Below are positions 11,141 through 22,750 of a stretch of 63,967 bases of DNA, piece after piece (position 1 is the first letter of the stretch; each line of letters opens with the position of its first letter). This stretch comes from Welwitschia mirabilis (Eukaryota; Gnetophyta; Gnetopsida; Welwitschiales). Location: assembly GCA_051453625.1 (NCBI GenBank), contig JBOZIK010000001.1:256058051-256122017 (forward strand), given 5' to 3'. The translations under genes were made by a program, and so were the position numbers. The notes beneath the pieces are model-generated. The model searched no databases, was not told the origin of the DNA, and saw only the letters and a program-made list of their open reading frames with translations.

Positions 11141-12930
11141 TTCTCATTTTTTTCCTCTTAGTTTAAGTAGTTAGCATTGAAGTTAATGTGATTGAAAATG
11201 CGAGGTGCTCTATTTGATAGGAAAAATTCCAAAGATATTGAATTAGCAAGGATAATGTTTTAAAGCATACAATGGTTTATACATGCAATTCACAATGATA
11301 AATACTTATTAAATATTTATATACATTATCCTTGCATTGTCTAAACTATTTTAAATGCTTATAATGTTTTTGCAGATGGTCAAGTTACTAATTTAGTTTC
11401 TAAATCTTCTTTATAGTACTATAGAAAGGAGTCTTTTATTAAAATTACAATAAAGTTCCTTATAATGAAAAAGCATTATATGGATTTAAAAAAAGGAACT
11501 TCTATCACTATTCTACTCATTCTTTTTAATTCTTTAAAATTACCATAGACAAGTTTTATTATATGGTTAATTGGACTATTCTCATCTACATCATATCTTC
11601 ATCCTCCTTAATTTTCTGCCTAATATTTTAGTCAACCTAATTTACCTATTGATTTATCTTAAGATTTAAATATACTTGTTCAATAAGACATGTAGAAATG
11701 GTAAAGATAAATCTTCTTTTAACTTATTTCTCCCTAATACCCTTCAATAGAATAAATTATATCTAATGTAAGATAAGCATCATAAGATAAAATACAAGTG
11801 ATAATGCTTACATTAGTGGATCAAACTAAAACTTTACAATTTTAATTTGTTACATTTATTACTCCATATACTTCATTTAATATTAAAATAAGTCAAAGTA
11901 AATTAGAATTCTAGTAGAGATTAGTTAAAGAAAAATAATTAGAAATACCTTAATTTAAATTAGAACTACAAATAAAAAGGTTCATAAAAAGAAAATTTGA
12001 GAATAAATCATTATCATTACAAAATAAAATAAAAATTCTTGAAATAAAAGCTATAACCTCTACCATTGATTTAAATTTAGAAAATAGAAGTATACCCAAA
12101 TTACCTAAATATTTTCTCTTATATTATTAATAGGCTTTATAATTAAATGAGGAAATAAGGAGAAGTCAAAAGAAAATCATTAATTGTATGTATAGTTATT
12201 TCTCAAAAATGAAGATTAGAAAGAAACACTGATATATAAAGTTAAATATTATGAAAAAGTGGGATAAAATATATGAAGAGAGAAATAATTAAGTACTCCA
12301 ATAAAGGAGATATTACTCAAATTAATTTTTAAAAGATATGAATTGACAGAGGCAAAGTGGAAATGAAAAAAAAAAAGAAAAAAAATATTTTTGAAAAAAC
12401 CAATTCTTACTTTATTAAATTAAAAAAACAATGCAAATTTTATAATAAACTTCTATAAATTCTTTATAGAATATTACTTCATTAGTCATTCAGAGGAATA
12501 TGTAGGAGAAGATTGAAAGTTTGGCTCTAGAAAATGGTAAATTTAAAAAGGAAAATGAATAAAAACTTTAGTTTTGATGGGGACTACATTCATATTAGTA
12601 GAATTGAATAGTCCCTAAGCACTAATTTATTTATTTAATAAGATTAATATTAATTCTGGAACTTCTTCTTACTAAATGTTTATGTTGAAATTTGGCTACA
12701 CTTATATCTATTATTAATATATGGAAATGTGAAAGATCCTCTTAGGGATATAAATCTTACATGATCACACCCAACTTTTATCAAATAAACTAGGGTTTTC
12801 ATTTGTAGTATAGTCCTAGTATCATTTTTTCTAAGGGATAAATGTGGTAATATAAAATAAGAAATATGGCATAAACCACTTTTATAACTACCAAAGAATA
12901 ATTCCTTAAAATAATAATAAGAAAGAGAGA
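11141..12930. other. Unassigned AT-rich stretch between G1 and C
   Basis: Nothing recognised with confidence. A plus-strand frame with stops from about 11378 to 12590 has a charged, coiled-coil-like composition late on. It matches no family I know. A poly-A run lies near 12368-12385. Confidence 0.4.
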
Positions 12931-13180
12931 TGTATTAGTTTTAGGGATTATCTTAAAAATAGGATATATTGGGTATGTCCATGCACCATTCAGATACCAT
13001 TGGGATTTTTGTTTATTATTATTCAATGGGATATGATCCATTTTTTATGGATCTATTATCTATATGTAATTCCTTATTTATTTTTATATTAATTAATCAA
13101 ATGATGATCTACATTTCACACCAATCATTTAATCCATCCTTTCTTTTGAAATGTTTCTTATGCTCTACAATTTATTCTTA
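12931..13180 (+). repeat. C 5' LTR
   Basis: Starts TGTATTAG and contains attatctta, tgtccatg(c/t)accattca, tattattat, ggatctattat and ctacatttcacac, all shared in order with 15476-15715. Ends tttattctta just before the PBS; the final CA has decayed to TA. Confidence 0.8.
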
Positions 13181-13182
13181 AT

Positions 13183-13193
13183 TGGTATTAGAG
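13183..13193 (+). promoter_or_regulatory. C primer-binding site (initiator tRNA-Met type)
   Basis: tggtattagag is one transition from TGGTATCAGAG, the usual copia primer site complementary to initiator methionine tRNA. It lies two bases after the 5' LTR. Confidence 0.8.
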
Positions 13194-14463
13194 AAAACCT
13201 AAATTGAGAAGATAAACCTTGTAATTTCAACACATCAATCCTTTGAAATCTAATCCATTTAGAGTGATGCAATTGCATGAGTTTTACAAATGGCTCTTTA
13301 AGATACTAACAAAAACTATGTGGCTAATAATAAGTAACAAACCTTAATTTTCAATGCTTTTTAGTAGCTAATCTGCTCCTTCTAACTCAAGGCGCATCTA
13401 TGTTTAACATGCATGATGGATTTGAACTGTGTCATTAGCATGAACCACATCATCTTCTGTATTTTATAGTCTCCATAGCCTATATAGCTTCCATAGAGTT
13501 CTCTTTTCAAGGATGCTATGAGGATGATTTTAAAGATATAATATGTAACATTGTTGGTTATGGATTTAAAATTCTTGGAAAGTGGAGGGACTATTAGGAA
13601 CTAAAATCATAAGCAATGTAATATTCATTGATAAGTTCATTTTACCATTCAAAGCTCTTTGCACTTCTTCTTTTGCTATAATTGATCTTATCTTCTACTA
13701 AAGAATTAGATATTATTAACATAATCTAGGTTCAATTCAAAAATCAAATATGAGATTATTTGAAGTAATCCTTGGAATAGTTACAAATCTACAAACTTTT
13801 ATTTCTTTTAAAAAAATTTCATTATGCATTATTTCCAACTATTAACACATTTCTCCTTTGCATTTATCTACAATTCTGATTTTCAAGATAAGTGTAAGCC
13901 AAAAAATATTCAAATCTTCATAGGTAGACATTGACAAAATAAACAATCTCATCAAGGAGGAGATTTTATCAATCCCCAGCCTTTTCAATGCAGTAGAAGC
14001 ATGATGTGCTAAAGGCAACCCCTAAATTTTCTATGGTAACTTCCCATATGTCTAGCGTAGCCCACTCTTAACTCTCCTCCATGTGTTACTTATATGAGGA
14101 GTTCTTCTCACAATCTTTACTACTCCCTTTTATTTTTACATCTCTCTTATTAATTTATTAAATAATCCTTTAATTTTCCTTGTGATTGTGATCTTTAAAC
14201 ATAAAAAATATGAAGAGGAATAAAGGTTTTAAAGGGTATAACCTTTAGCCTTATTTAAGTTGTATATTTAATAAAATAATATTTGGGGAAGAGGATTATA
14301 GGAGGTATTTAAATCCTCTAAGGGTGTTAGTTTCATCATCAACAAGAAAGTTAAAACATGAGAGAGATCTACATATAGGAGCAGCTTTGTGTATTCCCTC
14401 TAAAAATATTATTTTACAAATGTTAAAATTACCAATTCCTGCCTCACTTCACTCAATAGAATA
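13194..14463. other. Unassigned sequence between PBS and gag of C
   Basis: Too long for a usual copia leader. It has no long frame and no recognised domain. It may be a decayed insertion, but no terminal repeats or TSD were found. Confidence 0.4.
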
Positions 14464-15153
14464 ATGGAAAATAATATTAAAAAATTCAATGAAAATAATT
14501 TCCACACTTAGAAAGTAAAGATGAAACTTTTATTAATTAATAAACGTGTGTTAAAAGTGATAATTATTAAAGTAGCATAATTAAAAGATCTTGATAAGAC
14601 TAATGAATACGAAGACAATGATCAAGAAGCTCTTTCTCTTAGTGGGGTTGGTCTAGAAGATAATTATCTTCATCATGTTGACCTAAGTAAGATATTAAAA
14701 GAAGTATGCGATGAATTGTAAAAATTATTTGGTATAAAGAAAATTGAAGCAAAAAAAGAATTGAAACATCAATTATATGGTTTAAAAATGGAGGATTCAG
14801 GAGATATGAATTAACACATCAATCCCTTTAGATCACTTTTATATCAACTTATTATCATGACTTTAAAAGTTAAAGATGATGATGCCAAGGTAAATCTTCT
14901 TAGTAGTCTTCCATACAAATATGTTTACATTGTATTTACTTTAAAAAAGATTTCATATGCATTGAAAAATACCATTTCAACACTCATTGAAGAACATAAG
15001 GAAATGTAGCAACATGAATCTTCTAAAGGAGCTTTATTTGGTTAAAGACAAAAATTTCAATATAGAGATAAGGATACTAATAAATAACACATAAAATGCT
15101 TCTATTGTAATAAGCGATGGCATATGATATTAGATTATATTTAATGATAAAAA
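14464..15153 (+). pseudogene. C copia gag relic (UBN2 type)
   Basis: Starts at ATG 14464. In one frame with a few stops it reads a copia Gag: FNENNFHT near the start (family: a short NF-x-x-W stretch), LSLSGVGLEDNYLHHV, a KKELKHQLYGLKM segment, HINPFRSLLYQL and LLSSLPYKY. It ends in a CCHC-type zinc knuckle, CFYCNKRWHMILDY, whose last cysteine is now tyrosine. About 230 codons, close to a normal small Gag. Stops replace glutamine or arginine codons, as deamination predicts. The protein would have bound RNA in the particle. Confidence 0.8.
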
Positions 15154-15475
15154 GATCTAATCAGTGGTAATTTGAAAGATAAATCAAATATTGCAATAAC
15201 TTCTAATCAAGATAAAGATTCCAAATAAGTAGAACAATTTAAAGATGTTATTAGAGGATTTTAATTTTCTTAGATTAGTCCCATGTTTTGGATAAGCCCC
15301 ATATTTGTGTTGGTACCATATATGTTATCTTTGAATTAGTTCCATCCTTTGGGTTAGTCCCATGGGTATGTCCCATTTGTGTATTTTGTATTAGTTCCAT
15401 TATTGGATGTCTCTGAAATATGTGTTTTAGGTTTGTCTAATGAAATTATATCATGTCAATCCTCCATGAGGGATT
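15154..15475 (+). other. C region between gag and 3' LTR
   Basis: A spacer-like tail carrying repeats of short words, such as agccccat, ggtaccatat and tagttccat, at roughly 30-40-bp steps. A purine-rich gagggatt directly precedes the 3' LTR as PPT. Polymerase domains are absent. Confidence 0.5.
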
Positions 15476-15715
15476 TGTTGGAATTTATCTTAAATATAGA
15501 ATACATCAAAAATGTCCATGTACCATTCAAATACAATTTGGATTGTTGTTTATTATTATTTTATGGAATACAATCCTTTTTGTGGATCTATTATCAGTAT
15601 GTAATCCCTTATTTATTTGTGTTTTAATTCATGGATTGGTGACCTACATTTCACACTAATCATCTACTCCATCCTCCCTTTTGATATGTTCCTTGTACTT
15701 TGTAATTTATTCTTA
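15476..15715 (+). repeat. C 3' LTR
   Basis: Starts TGTTGGAATTTATC, a common copia LTR start, after a purine tract. It parallels 12931-13180 to the end tttattctta. Two overlapping plus-strand frames (15379-15627, 15453-15659) are incidental. Confidence 0.8.
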
Positions 15716-17471
15716 GTTAGTAATCTATATTGTGAGCTAAGAACTAAACATAGCCAACATAGCCATAAGAACCAATAGGAACATCTCTTGTAATGACTAA
15801 AATATGAAATAATAAAATACTTAATTAAATCTTAATTTAAAGATGTAATTAATAAAGTTTAACTTATTGTGAAGACTCTAGGTCTTCTTATCTCTCATAT
15901 CTCATTTTCTAAGCATGCTAAGTAGTATTTTTGGTCTTAAAGAACATCAAATTAAAGCAACTAAAGAACCAAGAATACTCTAAAACTTTACTTGAAATGG
16001 TAAATAATTAGAAAACTTAAACCCTATTTAAGAATAACAACTATGAAAAGCTATACACACTTGATATCAAGAAATCAGATTGAGAATGGAAACTAATAAT
16101 AGTATTCTTAATTGAAATAACTTAAACCCTATTCAAGCATAACAAATAAGAAAACTATACACACTTGATATCAAGAAATCAAATTGAAAATACAACTAGA
16201 TTTTATTACACAAAATAAGAAAATATACATCAAATAAAAATAGAAATCACTACAAGAAAATGTCATTCTAGTCTTAAAAGATTAGTTCATTCCCAAATGG
16301 ATAGCTTAGAAGCTAAACATGATATGGCTTTTATAGTATTTTATAAAAACTAGCTATGAAGAAATAATGCTTAAATCCTTAACTAGACAAATTTACAACA
16401 CCCCAAAAATCTTAAATGATGCTAAAATGGCATTTTATACTTCGAAGTTACTATTATGATTAAGGACCCATAAAATAACATAAAATTTGGATTCCTCCAG
16501 TTCAGTTACTAATATGTCTAATTTAGTTAGTATCTAAAGATGATATTAAAACATAAGTTTGAAGATATTTTGTACAAATAAAGTGATGTTGCTATTAGCT
16601 TTATTGGCATCATTAACTTCTTAAGGATATGCAACTCTAGCTTCTATTACAGTTATCCAAATCCTACAAGAAACTTATAAAATGATAATGTGAAAGAATA
16701 ATATTAGTAAAAATATATTTAAACAATCTCAAGTATAATAAATGAATTAAAGCAAGATTAGTCTCAAATGATTATATTAAGATGGCTAGAACAACTTAAT
16801 GTAAATGTCAATTTTGTATGTCAACACATCCCCCAAACTTTCGTTTGCTAGTCTCTTAGTAAGAAGATGTCAAATATTCTTTAACATAGTAAAAGTTACA
16901 ACTAAATCACTCAAGTTTAAAAAGAAAATAATGGGAAGAATTGGAAAAATTAAAAAATTTTAGCCAAATTGAAGTAAAATTACACTTAACCAAAAGAATA
17001 GAATATTATAAGTGAATGCTAAGTGTAAATACCACTACTTTAAATCAAATTAAACTTTGTTTTCAAAGTTTAAAAGATGGAAAAAATTGATTATGAACTA
17101 AAGATAAATAAATGGTTCATGTACTATCCAATAAATGATGCACAAAAATGCAAACTAAAGAGGAAAAATACTAAAGAGAAGTTATGCAATACATTCTAAC
17201 ATTAAACATGCAAAACCAAAAAGAAAAAAAAATAAAGAAAGAAATGTAAGATAATGTAAAAAGAAATATTAGAAATAATACTCAACCACTAAATCTAGAC
17301 TAAATGCTACTATAATAGTTGAAATGATCAAAAAAGTAAGCTTAAAATAAAAAGCAAAGTAAAACATGATGGAGTAGAAACGATGATTAAGGAGGTGTCA
17401 AGTGGTCTCTTATAGTTAATTTTTATTACTTTTAAAAGTAACATTACATCTAAAATGATTAATAATGGGCT
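15716..17471 (-). mobile_element. G5: fragment of a G-related gypsy 3' end
   Basis: The plus strand at 16808-16826 reads tcaattttgtatgtcaaca and is followed by catcccccaaac. This matches G2's LTR end plus PPT. After it, 16840-17400 resembles the internal 3' end of G1 and G2, with shared words such as ctcttag and aaagtttaaaagatgg. So 15716-16826 is probably a 3' LTR of a related subfamily, with its left edge unresolved. The fragment stops where G2's LTR begins at 17472. No gene is left in it. Confidence 0.6.
16014..16192. repeat. 105-bp-period direct repeat in the G5 LTR
   Basis: aacttaaaccctattt at 16014 recurs as aacttaaaccctattc at 16119. Both continue into a ctatacacacttgatatcaa word and then gaaatca(g/a)attga. 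Only the first part of each unit is well conserved. Confidence 0.75.
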
Positions 17472-18506
17472 TGATTGTGTTGGATTTTATAATTTATATT
17501 AGATAAAAACTCTCGTTGTAGTAAAGTATTGATGTCATTCTTTCCATAGAGATAAATCGAGGTAGGACTAAAAAAGAGCAATATAAATGTTTTTTATTTT
17601 TAAGAAATTAGGGAAAAAAAGAGAAATGAGATTATCATGAGATTTAAACTTTACTAGTTAAGTAGGAAAATAAAATATCTTCAAGATTTATCTTGAATCA
17701 TCCAATAACGCATCTTTACTTTAACAATATCATGTTACCTTTCTTAAAAAAAGCTCAAATTATCAATTAGTAGTGGCTCAGGTTGTGGTGACATAATTTC
17801 ATTTAACACATAAGTGTTGGTAAATTTATTACTTGTTTTAGTCCTCTATAGCCTTTCATAAGCATAAAAAGTAATAACTAGTATGCTCAAGATCCATCAA
17901 AGAAATAAGATGAAGTTGATATAGGTTCCTCTAAGCAAGCCTCGAAGCTAGCCTACTCCTAAAAGAGGAGCTTAAAAATTCTTATCAATGGTGGGTAATT
18001 TAAGGGTTTTAACTATTTTTATCAACTAAGAGATATTACAAACAAGGACACTTCATCCTTTTAATTAGTTACAAAAAGAGTTGAAATTTCTTAATGAGGG
18101 TTTTACACTTTAGGGTTTGCATTTGAAAGTTAAATAGTTTTATAACTATATAATTTGTTAAGGTTTGATGTTGTTTTTACTTAAATCCATAATCATAAAT
18201 TTATTACTTTTCTAAGACAATTCTAGAACATAACTTTTCATGCACTTTGTCCTAAAGGATCTATGATACCATTAACCTAGATGGTGGTGCTGGTTTTTGT
18301 ACTAGATGATATTTAGATTTTAGTATGTTGAATAGAATGTACTAAATAACTTAAAACTATCATAGAAAAGGTCATAAGTTCACAAATTTTATTAAAAAAG
18401 GATTGAAAATATAATTTTATGATAAAATGGATATCTTAATGTCTTCACCTAAGTTAAATTGGTCAAATAATTTTAGTTTGAATGTCAATTCTTGCATGTT
18501 AATATA
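17472..18506 (-). repeat. G2 3' LTR
   Basis: Pairs with 43141-44330: shared words ttttataatttatatta, gttgtag, a tatcaa(t/c)tag..atggct stretch and gacataa. The minus-strand start is TATTAACATGCAAG, a decayed TGTTAACATG. Confidence 0.85.
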
Positions 18507-18522
18507 AACCCCCCATACCCCA
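18507..18522 (-). promoter_or_regulatory. G2 polypurine tract
   Basis: Plus strand aaccccccatacccca, so the minus strand is tggggtatggggggtt, directly before the 3' LTR. It is the clearest PPT of the G copies. Confidence 0.75.
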
Positions 18523-18949
18523 ACTAGAATTTTACTATACTCTTAGAAAAAAGTATAAAAAATAAATATTTTAATATATAAAAGTTCTAAGGAAAAAAAA
18601 TTTCAAGTATGAAAATGATATCATACCCCTAACCAATATTAAATTTTGTTCTTAAAGTTTAGAAGATAGAAAATTTTATATCACTTTTGAGAACATGCTT
18701 AAAGTTTTAAAAAGCAATATTTTCATTACATGGCTTTTTATTACATAATGAACTAAGAAAAAAATTCAATGCAAAACACTTAAAACTAGGAAAACACCAT
18801 AATGCAAAAGTTAAACTAGCATCCATATAAGAAATTAGTCATTGCAAGTTTTCATCTGTTTCATGTTATTTGCATGAGATTTACTTTTGTTATTTTGTGA
18901 CCTTCTTTATTTTCCACCATAGCTTGCCAATCCAAGTCTCGTATTCTCA

Positions 18950-19298
18950 TGGTACCTATTTAAAAAATGTCCTACTTGAAGAAGAAGATGAATATTATAG
19001 AAGATAAGGGAAAAGAAAAAAAGTAAAAAAATAAGAAGTTTCTTCAATAGGACCTCTACCTTTATGATAAGTTGTTAGAGGTACAAAAGGAGTGACATAC
19101 GGAGGAATAGAGTGAATGGAAGAAGGATCATGCTAGGTTTCTTATTTTTGCTTAGGTTGCTATATTTTTTATGTTGCTATTACTATTACCTTGAAATCCA
19201 ATTAGTATTTCTGCACTTTTGGACTTGGTTTACTTTTGAGAGAGTGATGGTTTTCATGTAAGCTATTTTCCAATCTTTATATATGATGTGGTAATATT
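18950..19298 (-). pseudogene. G2 frame Y, C-terminal piece
   Basis: The minus strand reads IPPYVTP at about 19108-19089, then a HKGRGPI stretch matching G1's HKGKEPI. The segment ends at copia A's left border. Conservation of the amino acids between G1 and G2, despite DNA decay, supports former coding. Confidence 0.6.
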
Positions 19299-20457
19299 TG
19301 TAAGTATAATATTTCAATGATGTCAATAGTCATAAGAATGAAGTGATAATATGACAATCGCTCATCATAGTTACATTAAGAAGCTAAATTTTGCATGTGG
19401 ATGTTCCCACTTAAAACAAGGTAGATGTCCCCTCTACTTGTGGGAAAAATGTATCTATGACAGGTTTCAAGCCTAGATGTTCCCACTCAAATAGGGCGAA
19501 CGTTCCCTCTCCTTGTGAGAAACATGATTATTAGTTCTCATATGCAAATGTCCCCTCTCCATATAGCCTAGACATCCCTCTTCCATTCAATTTTTTCTCA
19601 GTTTATACCTGCGGCAAGTGCAGATGTCTACTTCTTTCTAGGGCAGATGTTCCCATACTCCCAGTGGTATGGATTTCCATACTACTTTGATGGTGGGAAT
19701 ATACCCCTTTGGGATTGAGGACATTCCTAGTTTTAAAGGTGGACATCCTCTCTTTGAACTATTGGAAAAATGATCAGCTTCCGACAAACGTGCGATGGTT
19801 CTTAATGGCTACTCTCTTCTGGCATATCATTGAATTATATTAAACACATAAATTTAATTGAAATATTAGATTACCATGTCTTGGAATTATCATCTAGGAC
19901 TTCTTTTTAACAACTATTTTTCTCTTCTCTTTAACAAGTTAAAATCTGCTTTGTTAGGATTACACACACATATATGATTCTGTGAAGTGAACTCAAATCA
20001 ATCTTTGGTGATTTATTTTTAATTGGTAATCCTGCCTTGTATGATCATTTGGATTAGATCCTATACTATTTTATCCATTCTTTAGGCACAATTCATTTTT
20101 CTTTCTTTTTCTTATAGTTGATTCTGAGACTTTGAAAGACTCTAATTGTGAAAGATTAATGATAAGCCTGGAAAATCATCACTGTTGTACCAAGGGTTTG
20201 ATGACCATACAGAAAATCATCAGTTCAAGAATAATATGGGAACCAAGGAAGATGACATCATTGTCTCTCCTTGAGGAGTGATGTAAGCACATTGCTGAAC
20301 CACTATAAATCTTGTGGATTGATTATTTTTCTATTTTGTAATTTTCTTTTTTGTTACAGATATATTCTTCGTTGAAAAGCTAATTAATTTATATAAAGAA
20401 TATATTTTGAGTTTGATATTTATTACTATTCCTAGTTTCCTCCATTTAGGAATTTCA
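19299..20457 (+). repeat. A 5' LTR
   Basis: Starts TGTAAGTA and ends ggaatttca, parallel to 25609-27415. Near the end it has the copia-type word gcacattgctgaaccac. It carries about ten copies of a short gatgtcc/gacatcc motif. CG sites in one LTR are often TG or CA in the other. Confidence 0.85.
19399..19750 (+). repeat. Degenerate GACGTCC-type motif array in the A LTR
   Basis: Copies include ggatgttcccac (19399), tagatgtcccctct (19422), tagatgttcccactc (19474), gaacgttccctctcc (19498), gacatccctcttcc (19571), cagatgtctacttc (19621), cagatgttcccat (19644), ggacattcc (19719) and ggacatcctctc (19741). Spacing is irregular, about 20-50 bp. The implied ancestor has an ACGT core. Confidence 0.7.
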
Positions 20458-20458
20458 A

Positions 20459-20475
20459 TTAGTATCATAATAAGG
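20459..20475 (+). promoter_or_regulatory. A primer-binding site
   Basis: ttagtatcataataagg is a decayed TTGGTATCAGAGCAAGG, the copia site for initiator methionine tRNA. It directly follows the 5' LTR. Confidence 0.8.
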
Positions 20476-20512
20476 TTACTCTTAATAGAGCTTTACCACT
20501 CTGAGTAATTAA

Positions 20513-21950
20513 ATGGGACCTATCAATGATGAAGGCCATTTGATCTCAAGGCCATCTCATTTTAATGGGTCAAATTATTCATTTTGAAAAACCAAAATAA
20601 TAATATTTCTAAAATCTCTTGATTTAAATATCTAGAATTGTATTATATGTGGTTATTCCAAACCCACTATTCCATTAGCAGGTTGGTCTGATGAATAGAA
20701 GGAGAAAGCTAGGCTCAATGCAAAAATGATGAATGTTCTAATTTATGTCCTTAGTCTAGAGGTATACAACTGAGTAGTTTATTGTTCCTCTATAAAGAAA
20801 TTCTAGAATATCCTTGAGATATTTCATGAAGATATGAGTACTGTGAAAATTTTCAAATAGCAATTCTTAAGAAGTTAATTCAAAAATATTAGAATGGAAG
20901 AATAAGAATCGATTACTAAATATGTAACCAAGGTCGTGGACATTGTAAATACAATGTGAGGCCTTGGAGAAAAGATTACTGAGTAAAGAGTTGTAAGGAA
21001 AATCTTTAGGAGCTTACCTAAGTGCTTTAGATCCAAGATTACTACAATTGAAGAGAGTAAAAATCCAGATACCATGAGTTTAGAGGAGCTCAAGGGATCA
21101 TTGATTACATGAAGCTACCATTATGGATGATGAAAGATCCAAGACAAAGAATATTGCTTTAAAATTATCAAGTCAATGTAAAAAATATTTTAGCAATGAA
21201 GAAGATGATGAGGACTTAGCCCTTTCAGCCAAAAATTTTAGAATATTCCTAAGAAAACAAAAAGACTCTGATAGAATGAGATTTAGTGTAAATGAAAATT
21301 AAATGAAGAAGAAAAAATCCTTTAAGAATTTTGGCAGAAACAAGAAACCCCTACAATGATATGAGTGCAAGGGCTTTGAACACATAGTGAATGAATGTGC
21401 TAATATAAGAAAATCTAAAATCAAAGGGAAAAAAGCTCTAAAAGTCAATGGGGATGATGAGGAAGAATCTAACTCAGAGGTATCTCAAAATGAAGAAGAT
21501 GAGTGTGTATTACTGGCTATCACTGAGGAATATGCCTTCATATCAACTAGCAAGGATGAGCATGCAATCTCAAATGAGAATGAGTTATTACTAAAAATTC
21601 TGAAAATATTACAGAAGCCTATGAATAATTATATTTTCACTATGAAGTTCTAGCTTGTAAAAATAGAGATTTAAGATCTAAATTATTTTCTTTATAAACT
21701 AAACTTGACTTAGCCAATAAAGTATTGGGTAAGGCTATTGAAAGTCTTACAGGTGCAAATAAGCCTGTTTCACTATTATCAAGGGATTTAGAGACTACAA
21801 GAAGGCTTAATTCTTCTAATTCATGCACTCTAACAAGCTAAATTCTGATCACAAGAGGTTCTTGTATAAACTAAAAGCAATGAATAATTAACCTCTCATA
21901 AAAAAGGAATGTTTTAAAAAGGATTCAGTTAAAGGGCTATTAATTCAGAC
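20513..21950 (+). pseudogene. A copia gag relic
   Basis: From ATG 20513 the frame reads SRPSHFNGSNYSF*KTK (family: FDGTNYSFWK), later YVTKVVDIVNTM*GLGEK, VVRKIFRSLPKCFRSK and IEESKNPDTMSLEELKGSL, the central copia Gag (UBN2) domain. A zinc knuckle follows at about 21355-21405 with YECKGFEHIVNEC; its first cysteine codon is now TGA. An acidic segment with EEESNSEVSQNEEDE (21387-21653, still open) follows, as in SIRE-type Gags. The minus-strand frames here are shadows. Stops fall at former Trp, Gln and Arg codons. Confidence 0.85.
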
Positions 21951-21959
21951 CACTCTTAA

Positions 21960-22330
21960 AGAAAAGGAGTACTCTAGATGGTTCTTGGACAATGGTTATT
22001 CAAGACACATAATAGATGATAGAAGAAGTTTTCATACACTTATGAACCATCATGGAGGAGAGGTTTCCTCTGATGACAATCAAAAAGTAGCCGTTAAGGA
22101 AAAACTTATGATTTTTGAATATGATATTCCAAAAATTGATGATGTTTTATATGTATAGGGCCTTAAGCATAATCTTTTAGGTATTACTCAAATGTGTGAT
22201 AAAGGGAATATAGTTATTTTTGATAAAAATAAGTGTATGGTAAAGAGTGTTTCTAGCGATAAGAAACTTTTAGTTGTCCATTATCTAGGAAACTTGTATT
22301 CTATAAGAGGCAAATCTAATGATTAATAGC
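21960..22330 (+). pseudogene. A copia protease relic
   Basis: The aspartic protease region. The active-site triad D-S-G of copia elements is here D-N-G at 21988-21996, within WFLDNGYSRHI, so the serine is lost. The rest reads NLLGITQMCDKG and FDKNKCMV, the usual continuation toward the integrase N-terminus. Confidence 0.85.
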
Positions 22331-22750
22331 TATGTGATTTTACTCAAGAGAGTCAAGAACATCTCTGACATAGAAGAATGGATTATTCAAATGTTATAAA
22401 CTTGAGGACCATTTCTTAACAAGAGTTGGTTAGAGGTTTACCCAACTTAGTTTTTTCAATTCTGTCTTGTGTGAACATTGTCAAGTAAGCAAAATCATGA
22501 AATTTTATTTCAAACTCAAGCCTGAGATATCTTCAAAAGATCCACTAGATAAGAGATAGTTTATGATGACAGTTGATGATTTTACTTGTTATACCTAAGT
22601 TGAATTTTCATGTTCTAAATATAATGCATATGATAAGTTTTGTTATCTTTGCAAAAAAATTAAGAATGAAAAGGGCCTCATCATTAAGAAAATTAGGTTT
22701 TATTATGGAGTTTTTGAGGCTATAAATGAAAAACTAACACTTGAATTTTC
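22331..22750 (+). pseudogene. A copia integrase relic, truncated
   Basis: Integrase would join the cDNA to host DNA. About 22365 reads HRRMDYSNVINL (family: WHRRLGH), then LVRGLPN and a decayed Cys-Cys zinc-binding part. At about 22565-22600 it reads MTVDDFTCYT, the first catalytic aspartate region (family: VDDFSRYTW). The segment breaks off near 22750, before the second Asp-Glu part is complete, and runs into reverse transcriptase C-terminal sequence. Confidence 0.8.

Larger units (their letters stand above)
12931..15715 (+). mobile_element. C: short gag-only copia element relic
   Basis: Two direct repeats of about 250 and 240 bp (12931-13180, 15476-15715) flank an inside with a copia PBS after the left copy and a gag frame. 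No protease, integrase, reverse transcriptase or RNase H was seen, so it is an internally deleted or non-autonomous copia member. About 1.27 kb between PBS and gag is longer than usual and may hold an insertion. Flanks agaga and gttag do not give a TSD. Confidence 0.75.

Noticed and set aside
11378-12590. A possible degraded gene between G1 and C
   Set aside because: Stops are dense in every frame and no motif fits a known family; left unassigned.
12799-13181. Two overlapping opposite-strand frames
   Set aside because: They cover the C 5' LTR, whose partner LTR does not keep the same peptides.
16251-16264. cactacaagaaaa, the start typical of CACTA DNA transposons
   Set aside because: No matching inverted end with a 3-bp duplication was found. 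It lies inside the G5 LTR, and a lone 13-base match is weak. The similar ttttcttgtag at about 4243 is in G1 and unrelated.
20301-20310. cactataaat as a TATA box in the A LTR
   Set aside because: It lies in the near-terminal gccgaaccac-type word usual in copia LTR ends, downstream of where transcription would start.
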